A stretch of DNA of 57,574 nucleotides from Flavobacterium psychrotolerans (GCF_003097635.1 NZ_QCZI01000020.1:1-57574); one strand, 5' to 3'. Shown: positions 13,380 through 24,800, counted from the first letter of the stretch. The notes: generated from the sequence alone by a model not told the origin. A program made the numbers and translations.

Positions 13380-16300
13380 TTATCTTTTCAGTGCAAAGTG
13401 GCTATCAAATTCTTTCATAACCCCATTTTCCTCGTAAACAATTTTAAACCAATAATCTTCAGAAGGCATAGGGCTGTTTTTATATAAACCATCCCAACCG
13501 TAATCAGAAGGTTTCATTTGTTTCAATATTTTTCCATACCGATCGTAAATGCTAATTAAGGATTTGGGTAAGTTTTGCATTCCTTTTATCATCCAATAAT
13601 CATTAAATCCATCAGCATTTGGCGTGAAGAATTTGGGATAATTAAAAACGGAAATTTTCTTAGCCAATGTGCCACACCCATTTTTGTCATTTACGGTGAT
13701 TTTATGTTCTCCGGATGCAATATTTTCAAAAACGGAACTGTCCTGAAAAGGGCCAAAATCTAATTGGTATTCATAATCCCCACCATCACCAGAGGCCACT
13801 ACTGTCACTGTTTGATTGTCTTCAAAAGCATCCGTTGCCTCGAAGGTTAAGGTTGCGGGAGGACTCGATTTTAACACCTCTACAGCTATTATTTGGGAGG
13901 AACAATGGGTTAGGGTATTGGTTGCCATAACTCCGTATGTGTCTGGCAGGGTAACGGATAGGGAGTTTTCGGTTTCCGATGGCATCAATGCGGTAGCATT
14001 AGTATTATACCATTCAAAAATATGATTGTTTAAAGATACCCCACTTTGAATAAGAATTGAATTGTGTTTGTTAGCACAAAGTATGCCTCCATTTGGGGTA
14101 GGATCAGGAATTTTATTTACCGTCACGGTAATTTTTCCTGCCTTACTAAAGCAATTCGGAGTTAAGAGATTGTTTATTTTTATATATGCATCCTGTGTTT
14201 TTATGGTCGTAAGTGGTTTTATTCCCAAATTGGCATCGTTTTCCGTTGCATAATAAGTTACATTATAATTCGTTGAAGCTTGTCCTGCAATAATCTCGGC
14301 AGATAAAGTTGTCGAATTAATTAATACAATGCCGTCGTTAATGCCGTCTGTATCACAAAAGGCATGAGCAGTTGGAATGGGGTCAATTATTACGGGACGG
14401 GTTATGGTTATCGTAAAATTACTTTCATCCGTACAGATTCCGTTTCGGTTATAAAATTCATTGTAAATGTAAATTTTTTGGTTGGTATCTATTTTGTCAC
14501 CCGCATGTAACAATGTTCCTTTTCCTCCTGATTCGGTAAAATAATTGCCCGCCGTTAAAACGGGTAGCGTATAGCTTTCGCAAGCATCAATGGGATTGGA
14601 AACATCCACTCTTGGCGTAAAGGTGATTGTGAAATAATTTTCGACGGGACATGCAGGCGTAGTATCGGTATTTCCATATACATATATGGTTTGAGTCGTG
14701 GTTATGGCATCGCCAGCACGAAGTTTTTTACCGGTTCCTCCTCGACCGGTATAGTAATTTCCGACAGAACCCGCGGACATAGGGGTCAAAATATAGGATA
14801 CACCTCCGCAAAAATCCAAATCGGCTCGGTTATCTACATTCGCTAGTTGATGGATAATCATAGAAAAAGGAAGTTCATTATCACACTCTTTAAGGCTGAT
14901 ATAAATATAAATAGTTTGGCTTGTTCTTACTTCATAACCCGCGTGCAAGAGTATTCCGGTTCCTTTTTTACCGGTGTAATAATTACCATGTGTTAAGGGC
15001 AATAGTGTATAACTGTTACAATAAGCCACACTGTTGTCATTAGGATTGATTAAAGGAGGTAAATTGACGGTAATAGTGAATAGTGTTTCGAATGTTGGAC
15101 AATTTGACGTAACATTGGCAGGTACATAGATATAGAGTGCCGTTGTTGTGTTAATGACGGTTCCAGCTACAATTTCGGTTCCAGTTCCTCCGGCTCCGGT
15201 AAAATAATTGCCTACCGGTAAAACAGGAAGTGTAAAATCAACGCAATTAATGGAATCCGTAGGATGAGGAAAACTGCCGATGTAAACTGTAAACTCTTTT
15301 GAATCGGTACAATTTGGAGTAGTTCCAGTTTCAGCAAAAGCATAAATAGTTTTTGTCTCGGTAATTACAGTTCCGGGGAGGATTTTATTCCCTAAACCAT
15401 TGGGTTGGTCAAAATAATGCCCAACGGCAATGGGAGGTAAGGTATAGGAGCTACAATCATAAACATTAGGGTAGGGAAACAATTGTGGGGCATCAATAAT
15501 GCTGACGCGAAAACTTCCGGCCGAAGTACAGGTTGGATCAATAACAGATTGAAAATAGGTATAAATGGTTTGTGTTGTCGTAATAATGGTTCCAGCCTTA
15601 ATTTCAGATCCGGAACCGTTTGGGGCTGTGAAGTATTTCCCGTATTCTAAAGCTGGTAAGGTGAACCCATCATTACTGCAATAGGTACCACTTTTAGGAG
15701 TGATTAGAGGGAGGTTTACAAACGTAATTTTAAAACTGTTTTCTGGAGCAGGGGAACAAAGAGTTGTTGGGTTATAGATATAGAGTATAGTAACATTAGA
15801 TCCAGAATGCGTTGTGGTTTCTGTGATGACATCGTTTGCAAAATATTGATTCCCGGTGCCCACATGTTCATCATAATAATTCCCAATCGTTAAAGGAGGT
15901 AATGTGTAGGATTTACAGACATATACAGGTTTTAAAACATCTAAAAGCGGCACGGGGACTACAACCAGATTAAAAGGGATGGTGTTGAAACAAGTAGGTT
16001 CATCTCTGTTTTGTATTCGGGCATATAAGGTGGTTCCAGTAGAGAGATACCCATCGGTAGGTAAGGGATCCGTTTCTGAATTGGCATCGTCTTGCGTAGC
16101 ATAATAAGTGACAATATTAAAAACGGGAGATTGCCCATTTAATATTTCTGCTGTTTTTGAAGCCAAAATAAAATTGGAAGTCTTAGCCTTAGAGGTGGAG
16201 CATTGGATCATATCCGTCGGTTGGTTTGCGACGGGGCCTGGTGAGGTTAATAATTTGAATGATTTGACTGTGAAACAAAGATTAATTTGATTTTTGATTC

Positions 16301-17594
16301 GAACATAAAGGGTTACTCCACTCGGACTGTTGTATAAACGGGGTAAAGGGTTTGAACCACTATTGGCATCAGCCAAAGAAGCATAGTAGGCTATTTCTAA
16401 GGGGATTAAGGGACTTCCGGAGCCCGTTAACACTACAGGGTCGTTTATCGCTAAATTATAATCATAATTGGGTCGTCCCGCATCACATCTGTAAAGATTG
16501 ATTGGATTTGAAGCTTTAACAACGGGATAGAATTCTATCAAAATAGTATCAGTAATGGGCTGGCAAATATTAATATAATTCGTATAGGTAACGCTGTAAG
16601 TTCCTGCCGTAATGCCACTGAGTGTAGGGCCCGTTTTATTTGGTAGTACAACATTGTTTTTTTTCCAAATGAAATGATAAACAGCTGGATCCAAACCGGT
16701 GGTTAAATCGGGAGGTGAGCTTCCAACACAAATGGCTCTTTTGTTTTCGATGGAATAATCGAGACCCAAGACATCCTGACTCAAATTAAAACTTTGGGAG
16801 GAGAGAAAAATGGCGGAGTCGGCACCTGAATTATCCCGGTCTGCAATAACTAATTTAATATGATACAATACATTTGGTGTTAGCACTGCCATGGCTGTCA
16901 TTTTTCGGGTATTCCCTTCAAAGTTTGTCGCAGCGTCATCGGCCAAAGCGCCTCCATAATAATTATCAAAGTAGTCACTGTTTGAAGAAGTACAAGTAGA
17001 ATTATAGGCGAAATCCCGAACTGTAAATACCGAAATCGGGATGTTTGTAGAAGGTACCACCGCCAAATTAGTGGTTACTCCCGTGGCCGTATTGGTCAAT
17101 AAATAAGCAAAGGCATCCGAATAGTTGCATTGGGAATTCCCGTATTCCTCGGAGGCGAATAGAAAATCAAAATTGAAAGTGGATGATATGGGCATAAAGT
17201 CAAATTCTAAAACTGTTGCATTAGTAGAAACCATGGGAATACCAGTAGCGGCCATAGTCTTTTCTAAATCAGCATCACCAGACCAAGAAGAATTTCCGTT
17301 GTTTTGTTGGCTGACATTAGGTCCAGGTGCGTCTTTAATATTTCCAGTACTTAAAATCACCCCCCTTTTTATTGGGAAATCAATGTTAGTGGTTTCAAAA
17401 TAGCCAATTCCGTTACTCGAACCAAAATGGGTTCCCGTGCTCCACTTTATGTTGGTAGTTTGAATACATGGTGAGTTAATCAAGACCTGAGAGACTAATT
17501 GAGGTATGGAATACTTGGTAGAATCTACCGTTATGACTTGTGAAAATCCAGTAACGGTGAAAATGAAAAATAGGTAAAGCCAGTCGTGTTTCAT
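13380..17594 (-). CDS. Giant T9SS type B secreted protein with repeat region
   Basis: This 1404-aa surface or secreted protein has a signal peptide (ending at FSQ) and a choice-of-anchor L domain (about 30-290, with GVILSTGN and FLFASEEYGNSQC). Ig-like segments follow, and from about 550 to 1110 there are seven repeats of about 70-80 residues around C-SYTLPPL--GNYYT--GGTG--L-AG--I-TTQTIYIY. The C-terminal domain, FFTPNADGFNDYW...IYDRYGKILKQM...GWDG, is the type B (gliding-motility-associated) signal for export by the type IX system and surface attachment. Possible roles are adhesion or substrate binding. It has no partner genes and is transcribed alone or with the methyltransferase. Confidence 0.85.
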   Translation of the reverse strand: MKHDWLYLFFIFTVTGFSQVITVDSTKYSIPQLVSQVLINSPCIQTTNIKWSTGTHFGSSNGIGYFETTNIDFPIKRGVILSTGNIKDAPGPNVSQQNNGNSSWSGDADLEKTMAATGIPMVSTNATVLEFDFMPISSTFNFDFLFASEEYGNSQCNYSDAFAYLLTNTATGVTTNLAVVPSTNIPISVFTVRDFAYNSTCTSSNSDYFDNYYGGALADDAATNFEGNTRKMTAMAVLTPNVLYHIKLVIADRDNSGADSAIFLSSQSFNLSQDVLGLDYSIENKRAICVGSSPPDLTTGLDPAVYHFIWKKNNVVLPNKTGPTLSGITAGTYSVTYTNYINICQPITDTILIEFYPVVKASNPINLYRCDAGRPNYDYNLAINDPVVLTGSGSPLIPLEIAYYASLADANSGSNPLPRLYNSPSGVTLYVRIKNQINLCFTVKSFKLLTSPGPVANQPTDMIQCSTSKAKTSNFILASKTAEILNGQSPVFNIVTYYATQDDANSETDPLPTDGYLSTGTTLYARIQNRDEPTCFNTIPFNLVVVPVPLLDVLKPVYVCKSYTLPPLTIGNYYDEHVGTGNQYFANDVITETTTHSGSNVTILYIYNPTTLCSPAPENSFKITFVNLPLITPKSGTYCSNDGFTLPALEYGKYFTAPNGSGSEIKAGTIITTTQTIYTYFQSVIDPTCTSAGSFRVSIIDAPQLFPYPNVYDCSSYTLPPIAVGHYFDQPNGLGNKILPGTVITETKTIYAFAETGTTPNCTDSKEFTVYIGSFPHPTDSINCVDFTLPVLPVGNYFTGAGGTGTEIVAGTVINTTTALYIYVPANVTSNCPTFETLFTITVNLPPLINPNDNSVAYCNSYTLLPLTHGNYYTGKKGTGILLHAGYEVRTSQTIYIYISLKECDNELPFSMIIHQLANVDNRADLDFCGGVSYILTPMSAGSVGNYYTGRGGTGKKLRAGDAITTTQTIYVYGNTDTTPACPVENYFTITFTPRVDVSNPIDACESYTLPVLTAGNYFTESGGKGTLLHAGDKIDTNQKIYIYNEFYNRNGICTDESNFTITITRPVIIDPIPTAHAFCDTDGINDGIVLINSTTLSAEIIAGQASTNYNVTYYATENDANLGIKPLTTIKTQDAYIKINNLLTPNCFSKAGKITVTVNKIPDPTPNGGILCANKHNSILIQSGVSLNNHIFEWYNTNATALMPSETENSLSVTLPDTYGVMATNTLTHCSSQIIAVEVLKSSPPATLTFEATDAFEDNQTVTVVASGDGGDYEYQLDFGPFQDSSVFENIASGEHKITVNDKNGCGTLAKKISVFNYPKFFTPNADGFNDYWMIKGMQNLPKSLISIYDRYGKILKQMKPSDYGWDGLYKNSPMPSEDYWFKIVYEENGVMKEFDSHFALKR

Positions 17595-18135
17595 TATAAA
17601 TCAGATTATTTTCCCCGGAATAGTTTAAGTATTCGAGGAGGTTAATAAATCATGTTATAATTCGGATAAATTTAATTTGAATAAATTTCCTTAAATTTTA
17701 TCGCTAAAGTCAAATTTTTGTCTATTAAATTTAGTGATTTTTAACACGAAAAAAAAGTTAAAAAAAACGTAAAACAGTCCTGTTGTTTCGCGAAAAATTG
17801 TTAAATAAATATTAACAAATCAAGGTTATTGTATTGAAATCTGGTTTTTTTAAATTTAACCGAAAGAGATGGCTTCTTTTTTTTATTCTTAGATACGAAT
17901 TTTAATGGGATGAAATAATTCTAATAAGGAGATAGGTTGGGTATAAATAAGGAAGATTTATGGTTCTCAAATAAAGCTAAAAACAATGTCCTTTTAATGC
18001 ATCTCCCCTTCAGGTTCTAATAATTTAAACACGATCTGAGTGAAAGCGAACAAGCTTAGCAATTTCAATAATTTTCATGGATGGATTTATGAAAATTAGT
18101 GAAATTGGTGTCTTTAATGATAACTCAATTCGAGA
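17595..18135. other. 541-bp gap, no gene seen
   Basis: This AT-rich spacer lies between the start of the T9SS gene and the end of the AI-2E permease gene. It should carry the T9SS gene promoter, but no clear TTG / TAnnTTTG pair was found on the minus strand. A degenerate copy of the dispersed GCGAACAGGCGAAGCAAT motif occurs near 18046-18064. Confidence 0.4.
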
Positions 18136-19224
18136 TTATATTTTTTTAGTTATAAGTTGGATGATTTTGTTTTCAGGAAAAAATTCTTTTCCCAATACTT
18201 TTAAAATTGTAAATATAGGAACTGCAACAATCATCCCCAGAATGCCAAAAAGAAAACCGGCAATCAAAATCACTATGAATATCTCCAATGGATGCGAACT
18301 TACGCTTTTAGAAAAAATGATGGGTTGACAAACGTTATTGTCGATGATTTGAACAATCCAAAAACCGAATAATACATAAATGGTTACAGGCAGAATTTGG
18401 GTCTGAAAATCACTTCCCAATTGGCCAATCATGGTTAAAATTGCTGCCATTATAGAAGCTATTAAAGGGCCAACGTATGGAACGATGTTAAGGACTGCAC
18501 ATAAAAAGGCAATTACAATTGCATTTTGAACTCCAAAAATAAATAATACAATGGCATATAATATAAAAACAATAAAGAGTTGGAGTAGTAATCCAATGAA
18601 ATAACGGGATAATAGGTGGTTTATTTTTTCTAAAGAATTTAAAATCTTGTCTTCTTGACTATCCGGTATTAATTTTTTGGCTCCCTCTTTAATTAGAATC
18701 TGATCTTTAAGAAAGAAAAAAGTAATGAACAGCACCGATGCCAGTCCCATTCCAAAACTACTGATGGCACCAATAATAAAGTTTAAAAAATCAGGGATGA
18801 AATTAAAATTTATTTTGGAGGTAATATTGGCTTCTTTCAATAATTTGGAAGAGTCAATATGGTGGTTTTCAAGAAATACAGCAATTTGATTGATTAATTG
18901 AAGACTGTTTTTTTCTATCTGCGCCGTATTTAATAGTGATAAATTTTCCCCTTGAGAAGAAATCAATGGGACAAATAGCATGATGAAACCAATGATAACC
19001 AGAACAAATAGCAATAAAGTTGTTATTGTTGCAAAGACGTGTTTAAACTTTAAGCGCCTTTTTAAAAAGTATAAAAAGGGATTTCCTATTAAGGTTAAAA
19101 TGAATGCCACCACAAGATAAATGATCACAGATTGAATTTGATATAAAAAATAAAGGGCTACCGCAATTAGAGCTAAAACCCCTATTGCACGCAAAATCCC
19201 GTTTGCTAAAATCTTTTCATTCAT
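18136..19224 (-). CDS. AI-2E/PerM family inner-membrane permease
   Basis: This 362-aa protein has about seven to eight membrane helices and the family pattern of a long central soluble segment (about 90-150) followed by FFFLKD and ALLIFG-NAIVIAFLCAVLNIVPYVGPLIA. Family members (UPF0118) transport small solutes or ions; some export AI-2, others act as Na+/H+ exchangers. Here the substrate is unknown. It is 11 bp downstream of the DUF4159 gene on the same strand, in a run with rsmE and tsaD. Confidence 0.8.
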   Translation of the reverse strand: MNEKILANGILRAIGVLALIAVALYFLYQIQSVIIYLVVAFILTLIGNPFLYFLKRRLKFKHVFATITTLLLFVLVIIGFIMLFVPLISSQGENLSLLNTAQIEKNSLQLINQIAVFLENHHIDSSKLLKEANITSKINFNFIPDFLNFIIGAISSFGMGLASVLFITFFFLKDQILIKEGAKKLIPDSQEDKILNSLEKINHLLSRYFIGLLLQLFIVFILYAIVLFIFGVQNAIVIAFLCAVLNIVPYVGPLIASIMAAILTMIGQLGSDFQTQILPVTIYVLFGFWIVQIIDNNVCQPIIFSKSVSSHPLEIFIVILIAGFLFGILGMIVAVPIFTILKVLGKEFFPENKIIQLITKKI

Positions 19225-19235
19225 GATGGATCGAA

Positions 19236-19874
19236 TTAATTGTTAAAAATATAATTCATAATATTTGCCCCCATTTTTAGCGCTTTTAATCGTATTTCTA
19301 ATGGGTCGTTGTGCACTTCTGCATCTTCCCATCCATCTCCTAAATCACTTTCATACGTATATAAAAGTACTAATCGTCCTTCTAGGAATATTCCAAAAGC
19401 CTGTGGGCGTTTGCCATCGTGTTCGTGAATTTTAGGAATTCCGGCAGGAAAGGAATACGGTTTCTGAAAAATGGGATGATTGGCTGGAATTTCAACCAGA
19501 TCTACAGTAGGAAATATTTTTTTTATCTCTTTACGAATATACACATCCATTCCGTAATTGTCATCAATATGCAGAAAGCCGCCGGAAGTTAAATAGTTCC
19601 TCAAGTTTATCACATCCGAATCGCTAAAAACCACGTTACCATGACCTGTCATGTGCACAAATGGGTAGGAGAACAAATCTGGACTGCTCGGTTCAACTAA
19701 TCCTGGTTTTGATTTAATTTTGGTATTTATATTCTGATTGCTGAATTTAATTAAATTGGGCAATGAAGTAGGATTTGCGTACCAATCACCACCACCGCTG
19801 TATTTTAGCAGAGCGATTTCTTGCGAAAAGCAATTTATTGAAAATAGAAACAGGAATAAATATATTTTTTTCAT
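19236..19874 (-). CDS. DUF4159 exported protein
   Basis: This 212-aa protein has signal peptide MKKIYLFLFLFSINCFS and a single DUF4159 domain. Recognisable parts are GGGDWYANPTSLPNL, FVHMTGHGNVVFSD and GGFLHIDDNYGMD. The fold resembles class I glutamine amidotransferase-like domains, but the family's role is not established. It is 16 bp after rsmE and probably co-transcribed with it. Confidence 0.8.
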   Translation of the reverse strand: MKKIYLFLFLFSINCFSQEIALLKYSGGGDWYANPTSLPNLIKFSNQNINTKIKSKPGLVEPSSPDLFSYPFVHMTGHGNVVFSDSDVINLRNYLTSGGFLHIDDNYGMDVYIRKEIKKIFPTVDLVEIPANHPIFQKPYSFPAGIPKIHEHDGKRPQAFGIFLEGRLVLLYTYESDLGDGWEDAEVHNDPLEIRLKALKMGANIMNYIFNN

Positions 19875-19890
19875 CGATTAAAAATAAACA

Positions 19891-20628
19891 TTATTCAGGA
19901 ATTCCCCCTTTGGAGGATAGGGGGCTTTCATTTACAAAAACCACGCTATGGCAAGCAACAATAGCGGCCGTTTCTGTACGTAACCTTGTGTTTCCCAAAG
20001 ATACGGGAATGTAATTGTTTTCTAAGGCAGATTGGATTTCTTTTTCAGAAAAATCGCCTTCCGGACCAATTAAAATAGTGACGTTTTCATTGGGTTTTAA
20101 AATGTCTTTCAATGTTTTTTTGTTGGTTTCCTCGCAATGTGCAATTAATTGTGACCCTTTATTTTTGATTTTTACAAAATTTTTGAAAGTCATGGGGTCA
20201 TTCAATTTTGGTAAATAAAATTGGTTAGATTGTTTCATTGCCGATTGGATAATCTTGTCAAATCGATCCGTTTTTATTTGTTTTCTTTCGGAATGGTCAC
20301 AAATGATTGGTGTAATTTCCGAGACACCAATTTCGGTAGCTTTTTCTAAAAACCATTCATAGCGGTCGTTTAATTTTGTGGGTGCCACTGCCAAATGCAA
20401 CTGATATTTTAGTTTTTCAGTTTTTTCAAAAGAAATGATTTTTACGGTGCATTTTGAATCTGAAGCCAAGGTGATTATCGTTTTGAATAAGTATCCCAAC
20501 CCATTGGTTACAAATAAAATATCGGTATCTTTCTTGCGTAATACTTTAATGATGTGTTTGCTTTCTTCTTTATCGAAAGAAAAAAATTCGGAGGCTTCGT
20601 TGATATTTGGGTTGTAAAATAATTGCAT
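19891..20628 (-). CDS. rsmE: 16S rRNA m3U1498 methyltransferase RsmE
   Basis: This 245-aa SPOUT methyltransferase methylates U1498 of 16S rRNA. Seen are the N-terminal PUA-like part (HIIKVLRKK), KATEIGVSEITPI-CDHSER, and the knot motifs LIGPEGDFSEKEI and SLGNTRLRTETAAIVA. The usual C terminus ends shortly after TAAIVA; here it runs on as VNESPLSSKGGIPE. That tail is encoded by a CCCCCTTTGGAGGATAGGGGG palindrome, a common intergenic repeat, so the repeat has become coding. The gene begins 3 bp from the stop of tsaD. Confidence 0.9.
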   Translation of the reverse strand: MQLFYNPNINEASEFFSFDKEESKHIIKVLRKKDTDILFVTNGLGYLFKTIITLASDSKCTVKIISFEKTEKLKYQLHLAVAPTKLNDRYEWFLEKATEIGVSEITPIICDHSERKQIKTDRFDKIIQSAMKQSNQFYLPKLNDPMTFKNFVKIKNKGSQLIAHCEETNKKTLKDILKPNENVTILIGPEGDFSEKEIQSALENNYIPVSLGNTRLRTETAAIVACHSVVFVNESPLSSKGGIPE

Positions 20629-20631
20629 AAT

Positions 20632-21654
20632 TTAAAATTGTATTCTTGCTTTTGAAACTACATTAGAAGTCTCAAAATTTGCTATTAAAAACTTTTGATA
20701 ACCTACAATTCCAATCATTGCAGCATTATCGGTGGTGTATTCAAATTTTGGAATATGAGTGTTCCAGCCGTATTTTTGTTCCGCTTCTTTTAGTGTTTTT
20801 CTAATTCCGGAATTGGCAGAAACGCCACCGCCAATGGCAATTTGCTTGATTCCCGTTGTGGCAACGGCCAACTTTAATTTGTCCATCAGAATTTCAATGA
20901 TAGTATGTTGAATGGAAGCGCAAATGTCATTTAGGTTTTCCTCGATGAAATTTGGGTTTTCTATCATTTTCTTCTGTATAAAATACAAAATGGCCGTTTT
21001 TAAACCAGAAAAGCTAAAATCCAATCCCGGTACTTTCGGTTTGGTAAAAGCAAACGCCTTCGGGTTACCTAATTGAGCATATTTATCCACTAATGGTCCA
21101 CCGGGATAAGGTAAACCTAGAATTTTGGCACTTTTATCAAAGGCTTCTCCTACAGCATCATCGGTGGTTTCTCCAATAATTTCCATATCAAAAAAGTCAT
21201 TGACTTTCACGATTTGGGTATGTCCGCCAGATATGGTCAAAGCCAAAAAAGGGAAAGAGGGTTTGTCAAAACCTTCTTCCTCAATAAAATGAGCCAGGAT
21301 ATGCGCTTGCATGTGATTCACGGCGATTAATGGAATATTTAATGCCAATGCCATGGATTTGGCAAAAGAACTTCCCACAAGCAATGAACCCATTAGTCCC
21401 GGACCTTGTGTGAAAGCAATTGCAGAAAGTTGATCTTTATTGATGTTCGCTTTTTTAAGTGCAGCATCGATAACGGGGACAATGTTTTGTTGGTGCGCAC
21501 GAGAAGCCAATTCGGGAACAACACCGCCATATTGGTTGTGAATAAGTTGATTTGCCACAACATTTGACAATACTTTATCGTTTTTCAATACTGCAGCGGC
21601 GGTATCATCACAAGAACTTTCGATAGCCAGTATAAAAACTGCTGAATGTTGCAT
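20632..21654 (-). CDS. tsaD: tRNA N6-threonylcarbamoyladenosine transferase TsaD
   Basis: This 340-aa ASKHA-fold protein transfers the threonylcarbamoyl group to A37 of ANN-decoding tRNAs, working with TsaB and TsaE. Motifs are ESSCDDTAAAV, the iron-binding HMQAHILAH, SGGHTQIV, DDAVGEAFDKSAKILGLPYPGG and GGGVSANSGIR. Full length for the family. It is the first gene of the minus-strand run tsaD-rsmE-DUF4159-permease and is divergent from tamB. Confidence 0.95.
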   Translation of the reverse strand: MQHSAVFILAIESSCDDTAAAVLKNDKVLSNVVANQLIHNQYGGVVPELASRAHQQNIVPVIDAALKKANINKDQLSAIAFTQGPGLMGSLLVGSSFAKSMALALNIPLIAVNHMQAHILAHFIEEEGFDKPSFPFLALTISGGHTQIVKVNDFFDMEIIGETTDDAVGEAFDKSAKILGLPYPGGPLVDKYAQLGNPKAFAFTKPKVPGLDFSFSGLKTAILYFIQKKMIENPNFIEENLNDICASIQHTIIEILMDKLKLAVATTGIKQIAIGGGVSANSGIRKTLKEAEQKYGWNTHIPKFEYTTDNAAMIGIVGYQKFLIANFETSNVVSKARIQF

Positions 21655-21857
21655 AAAAAAGCACGATTATTGATTTATATTTGACAAACCGATTTAAAAA
21701 TTTTATTTTTACGGCGAAGCCAAAAATAAAGAATTTTTATTAAGGTTCTTACCTTTCCTCGTGCAAAATATAAATTTAGGGAAAATATAAAATAATAACA
21801 GGTATCAAAAAAATTAAAAATATAGTAATTCGGTCTATTATTGGACTAATCCTGCTT

Positions 21858-24800
21858 TTGTTGGTACTTGCTATTGCGCTTACATTACCTTTTGTACAAA
21901 CTAAAATTGCCCAATATGTAACTTCAGAACTTAATGCAAGTTACGGTACGGACATCAATATTGATCAAATTAGTATTACCGTTTTTGGTGGCGTCAAATT
22001 AAAAAAAGTAATGATTTGGGATTATCGCAAAGATACTTTAATTTATGCCAACAGAATAAATACCACAATTCTAGATTTCAAAAAATTGACCGATGGTGAT
22101 TTGCTTTTTGGAGATGTCCGACTGGATGGTTTGACATTAAATATGAAAAATTACAAAGGAGAGAAAGACAACAATCTGGATAAATTTATCGCTTCTTTTG
22201 ATTCCGGAAAACCATCAACAAAAAAGTTTTTGCTAAAAGCCAGTTCAGTTCATCTAACCAATGGACGATTTATTCTCATTGACGAAAATCATGAAGTCCC
22301 TAAAGATGTAGATTTTACAAGAATAAATGCCACTGTAAGTGATTTTAAAATTTACGGGCCCGATGTGACTACAAAAATTGATAAGATGTCATTTTTGGAT
22401 CACCGTGGTTTGTTTGTTAAAAATTTATCCTCACAATTCACTTATACCAAAAAGAATATTTTATTAAAAAAAATGGACTTGCTAACCAATCATTCCACTT
22501 TAAAAGGAGATGCGGCATTGTATTACCATAGAGAAGATTTTACGGATTTTAATAATAAAGTACAATTTGACATACAAATAGACGAGTCTTATTTGGCAAC
22601 AAATGATATCCGTTATTTTTATAATGAATTGGGAAACAATCAACATTTTAATTTAAAAGCCCATATTACGGGAACTCTTAATAATCTTGTTGCCAAAAAA
22701 ATGAGATTGATTGATAATAAAAATTCTCAAATTATTGGCGATGTAAATTTTAAAAATCTATTTGGGAATAAGGAGCAGTATTTTTATATGAAAGGAAATT
22801 TTGATAAAGTTTCCTCTAACTATGAGAATCTGGTTGTTTTACTTCCTAATATTCTAGGGAAAAAGCTTCCCACTTCTCTTAAAAAATTGGGACAATTTAG
22901 TTTAAGTGGGAAAACAGAAATCACAACAACTTCAATTGATGCCGATTTTTATATGAGTACGGCATTAGGGAACATCCAGTCCAATTTGGTAATGACCAAT
23001 ATTGATAATATTGACAATGCAACTTACAAAGGGAACATCATTTTAGAAGAATTTAACATTGGCTCCTTTTTGAATAAAAAAGATTTAAGGAAAGTCACCC
23101 TAAATCTCGATGTGGACGGGAAAGGTTTTAAACAGAAAAATTTGAATACCACTTTTTCTGGAGATATTTATAAAATAGACTACAATGGCTATACTTATTC
23201 TAAAGTGATTGTTGATGGCAATTTTAAAGATCCAATTTTTAAAGGGAAAGTTTTTATAAATGACCCCAATTTATTTATGGATTTTGATGGCTTAGTTAAT
23301 TTAGGCAAAAATGATATTGCATATAATTTCCATACGAAAGTTGACTATGCCAACCTGAAGAAACTAAATTTCACGAAAACCGATTCTATATCTATTTTTA
23401 AAGGAGACATAAAAATGAATGTTTCAGGAACCAATTTAGATAATTTAAAAGGAGATGTGTTCATCAATCAAACCTCTTATCAAAATAAGAAAGATACGTA
23501 TTATTTTGATGATTTTACTATAAATTCGAGCTTTGACATAGATCGTTTAAGAACCATTACCATTAACTCTCCAGATATTATTGAAGGTAAGGTGGTAGGT
23601 AAATTTCAGGTCAATCAATTGCAAAAGATGTTAGAGAATTCCCTAGGGAGTCTTTATGCAAACTACAAGCCGAATAAGATAATTAAAGGGCAATTTCTAA
23701 AATTTGATTTTGCCATATATAATAAAATTATAGAAGTTTTTTATCCTGGAATAGAAATAGGAAAAAACACAGTTTTTAAAGGAAATATTAATTCAGATAA
23801 TGATGAGTTTAAATTTCATTTTAATTCCCCTGAAATCGATGCTTTGGCTAATTCTTTTCACAACATAGACATTAATATTGACAATAAAAACCCACTATAT
23901 AATGCCTATATTCAGTTGGATAGCATCAAAACAAAGTATTATAAAGTGCGCGATTTTAGCTTGATAAATGTAACCACTAAAGATACGTTATTCTTACGTT
24001 CCGAATTTAAAGGAGGAAATGAATCTCAAGATTATTACAATTTGAATTTATACCATACAATTAATGCAGGAGGAAAAAATGTTGTGGGAATAAAAAAATC
24101 GGAACTTAAATTCAAGGATTATTTATGGTTTTTAAACGAAGGAGAAAATAAAGAAAATAAGATTGAGTTTGATAAAGCGCTGAAAAACTTTTCCATAGAT
24201 AACATTGTAATGTCTCATGAGGATCAAAAAATTGAATTGATGGGTCAGTTAAATAATTTGGTTAACAAAGATTTAAAACTAGATTTCCAAAATGTAGAAT
24301 TAGACAAAGTACTACCATCCATTGAAAACTTTAAGATAGAAGGGAAGTTAAATGGCGATATTAATTTAAAACAATCCAACAATATTTACCAACCAACCGC
24401 ATCAATTATGGTTGATAATCTTAACATTAATTCGATTGTGTTGGGAAAATTAAATGTTGACATTGATGGGGACGATAGCTTTAAAAAATTCAAAGTAAAT
24501 TCGGTTTTAAAGAATAATAATTTAGAATCCTTTTCGGCAAATGGCAGTATAGATATTGCAGATAATAAAACTAATTTAGATTTAGATTTAAACCTAGAAG
24601 ATTTTAATTTAGGCATTTTAAGTCCACTTGGAGGAGAAGTGATATCAAATATACGGGGTTTTGCATCTGGAAAAACAAATATTGGAGGAGATGTAAATAA
24701 TTTGAACATCAATGGCCGATTGTTTCTAAAAGGTGCAGGGCTTAAAATTCCCTATTTAAATACAGATTATAATATTGAGGAGAATGCAACAGTAGATGTA

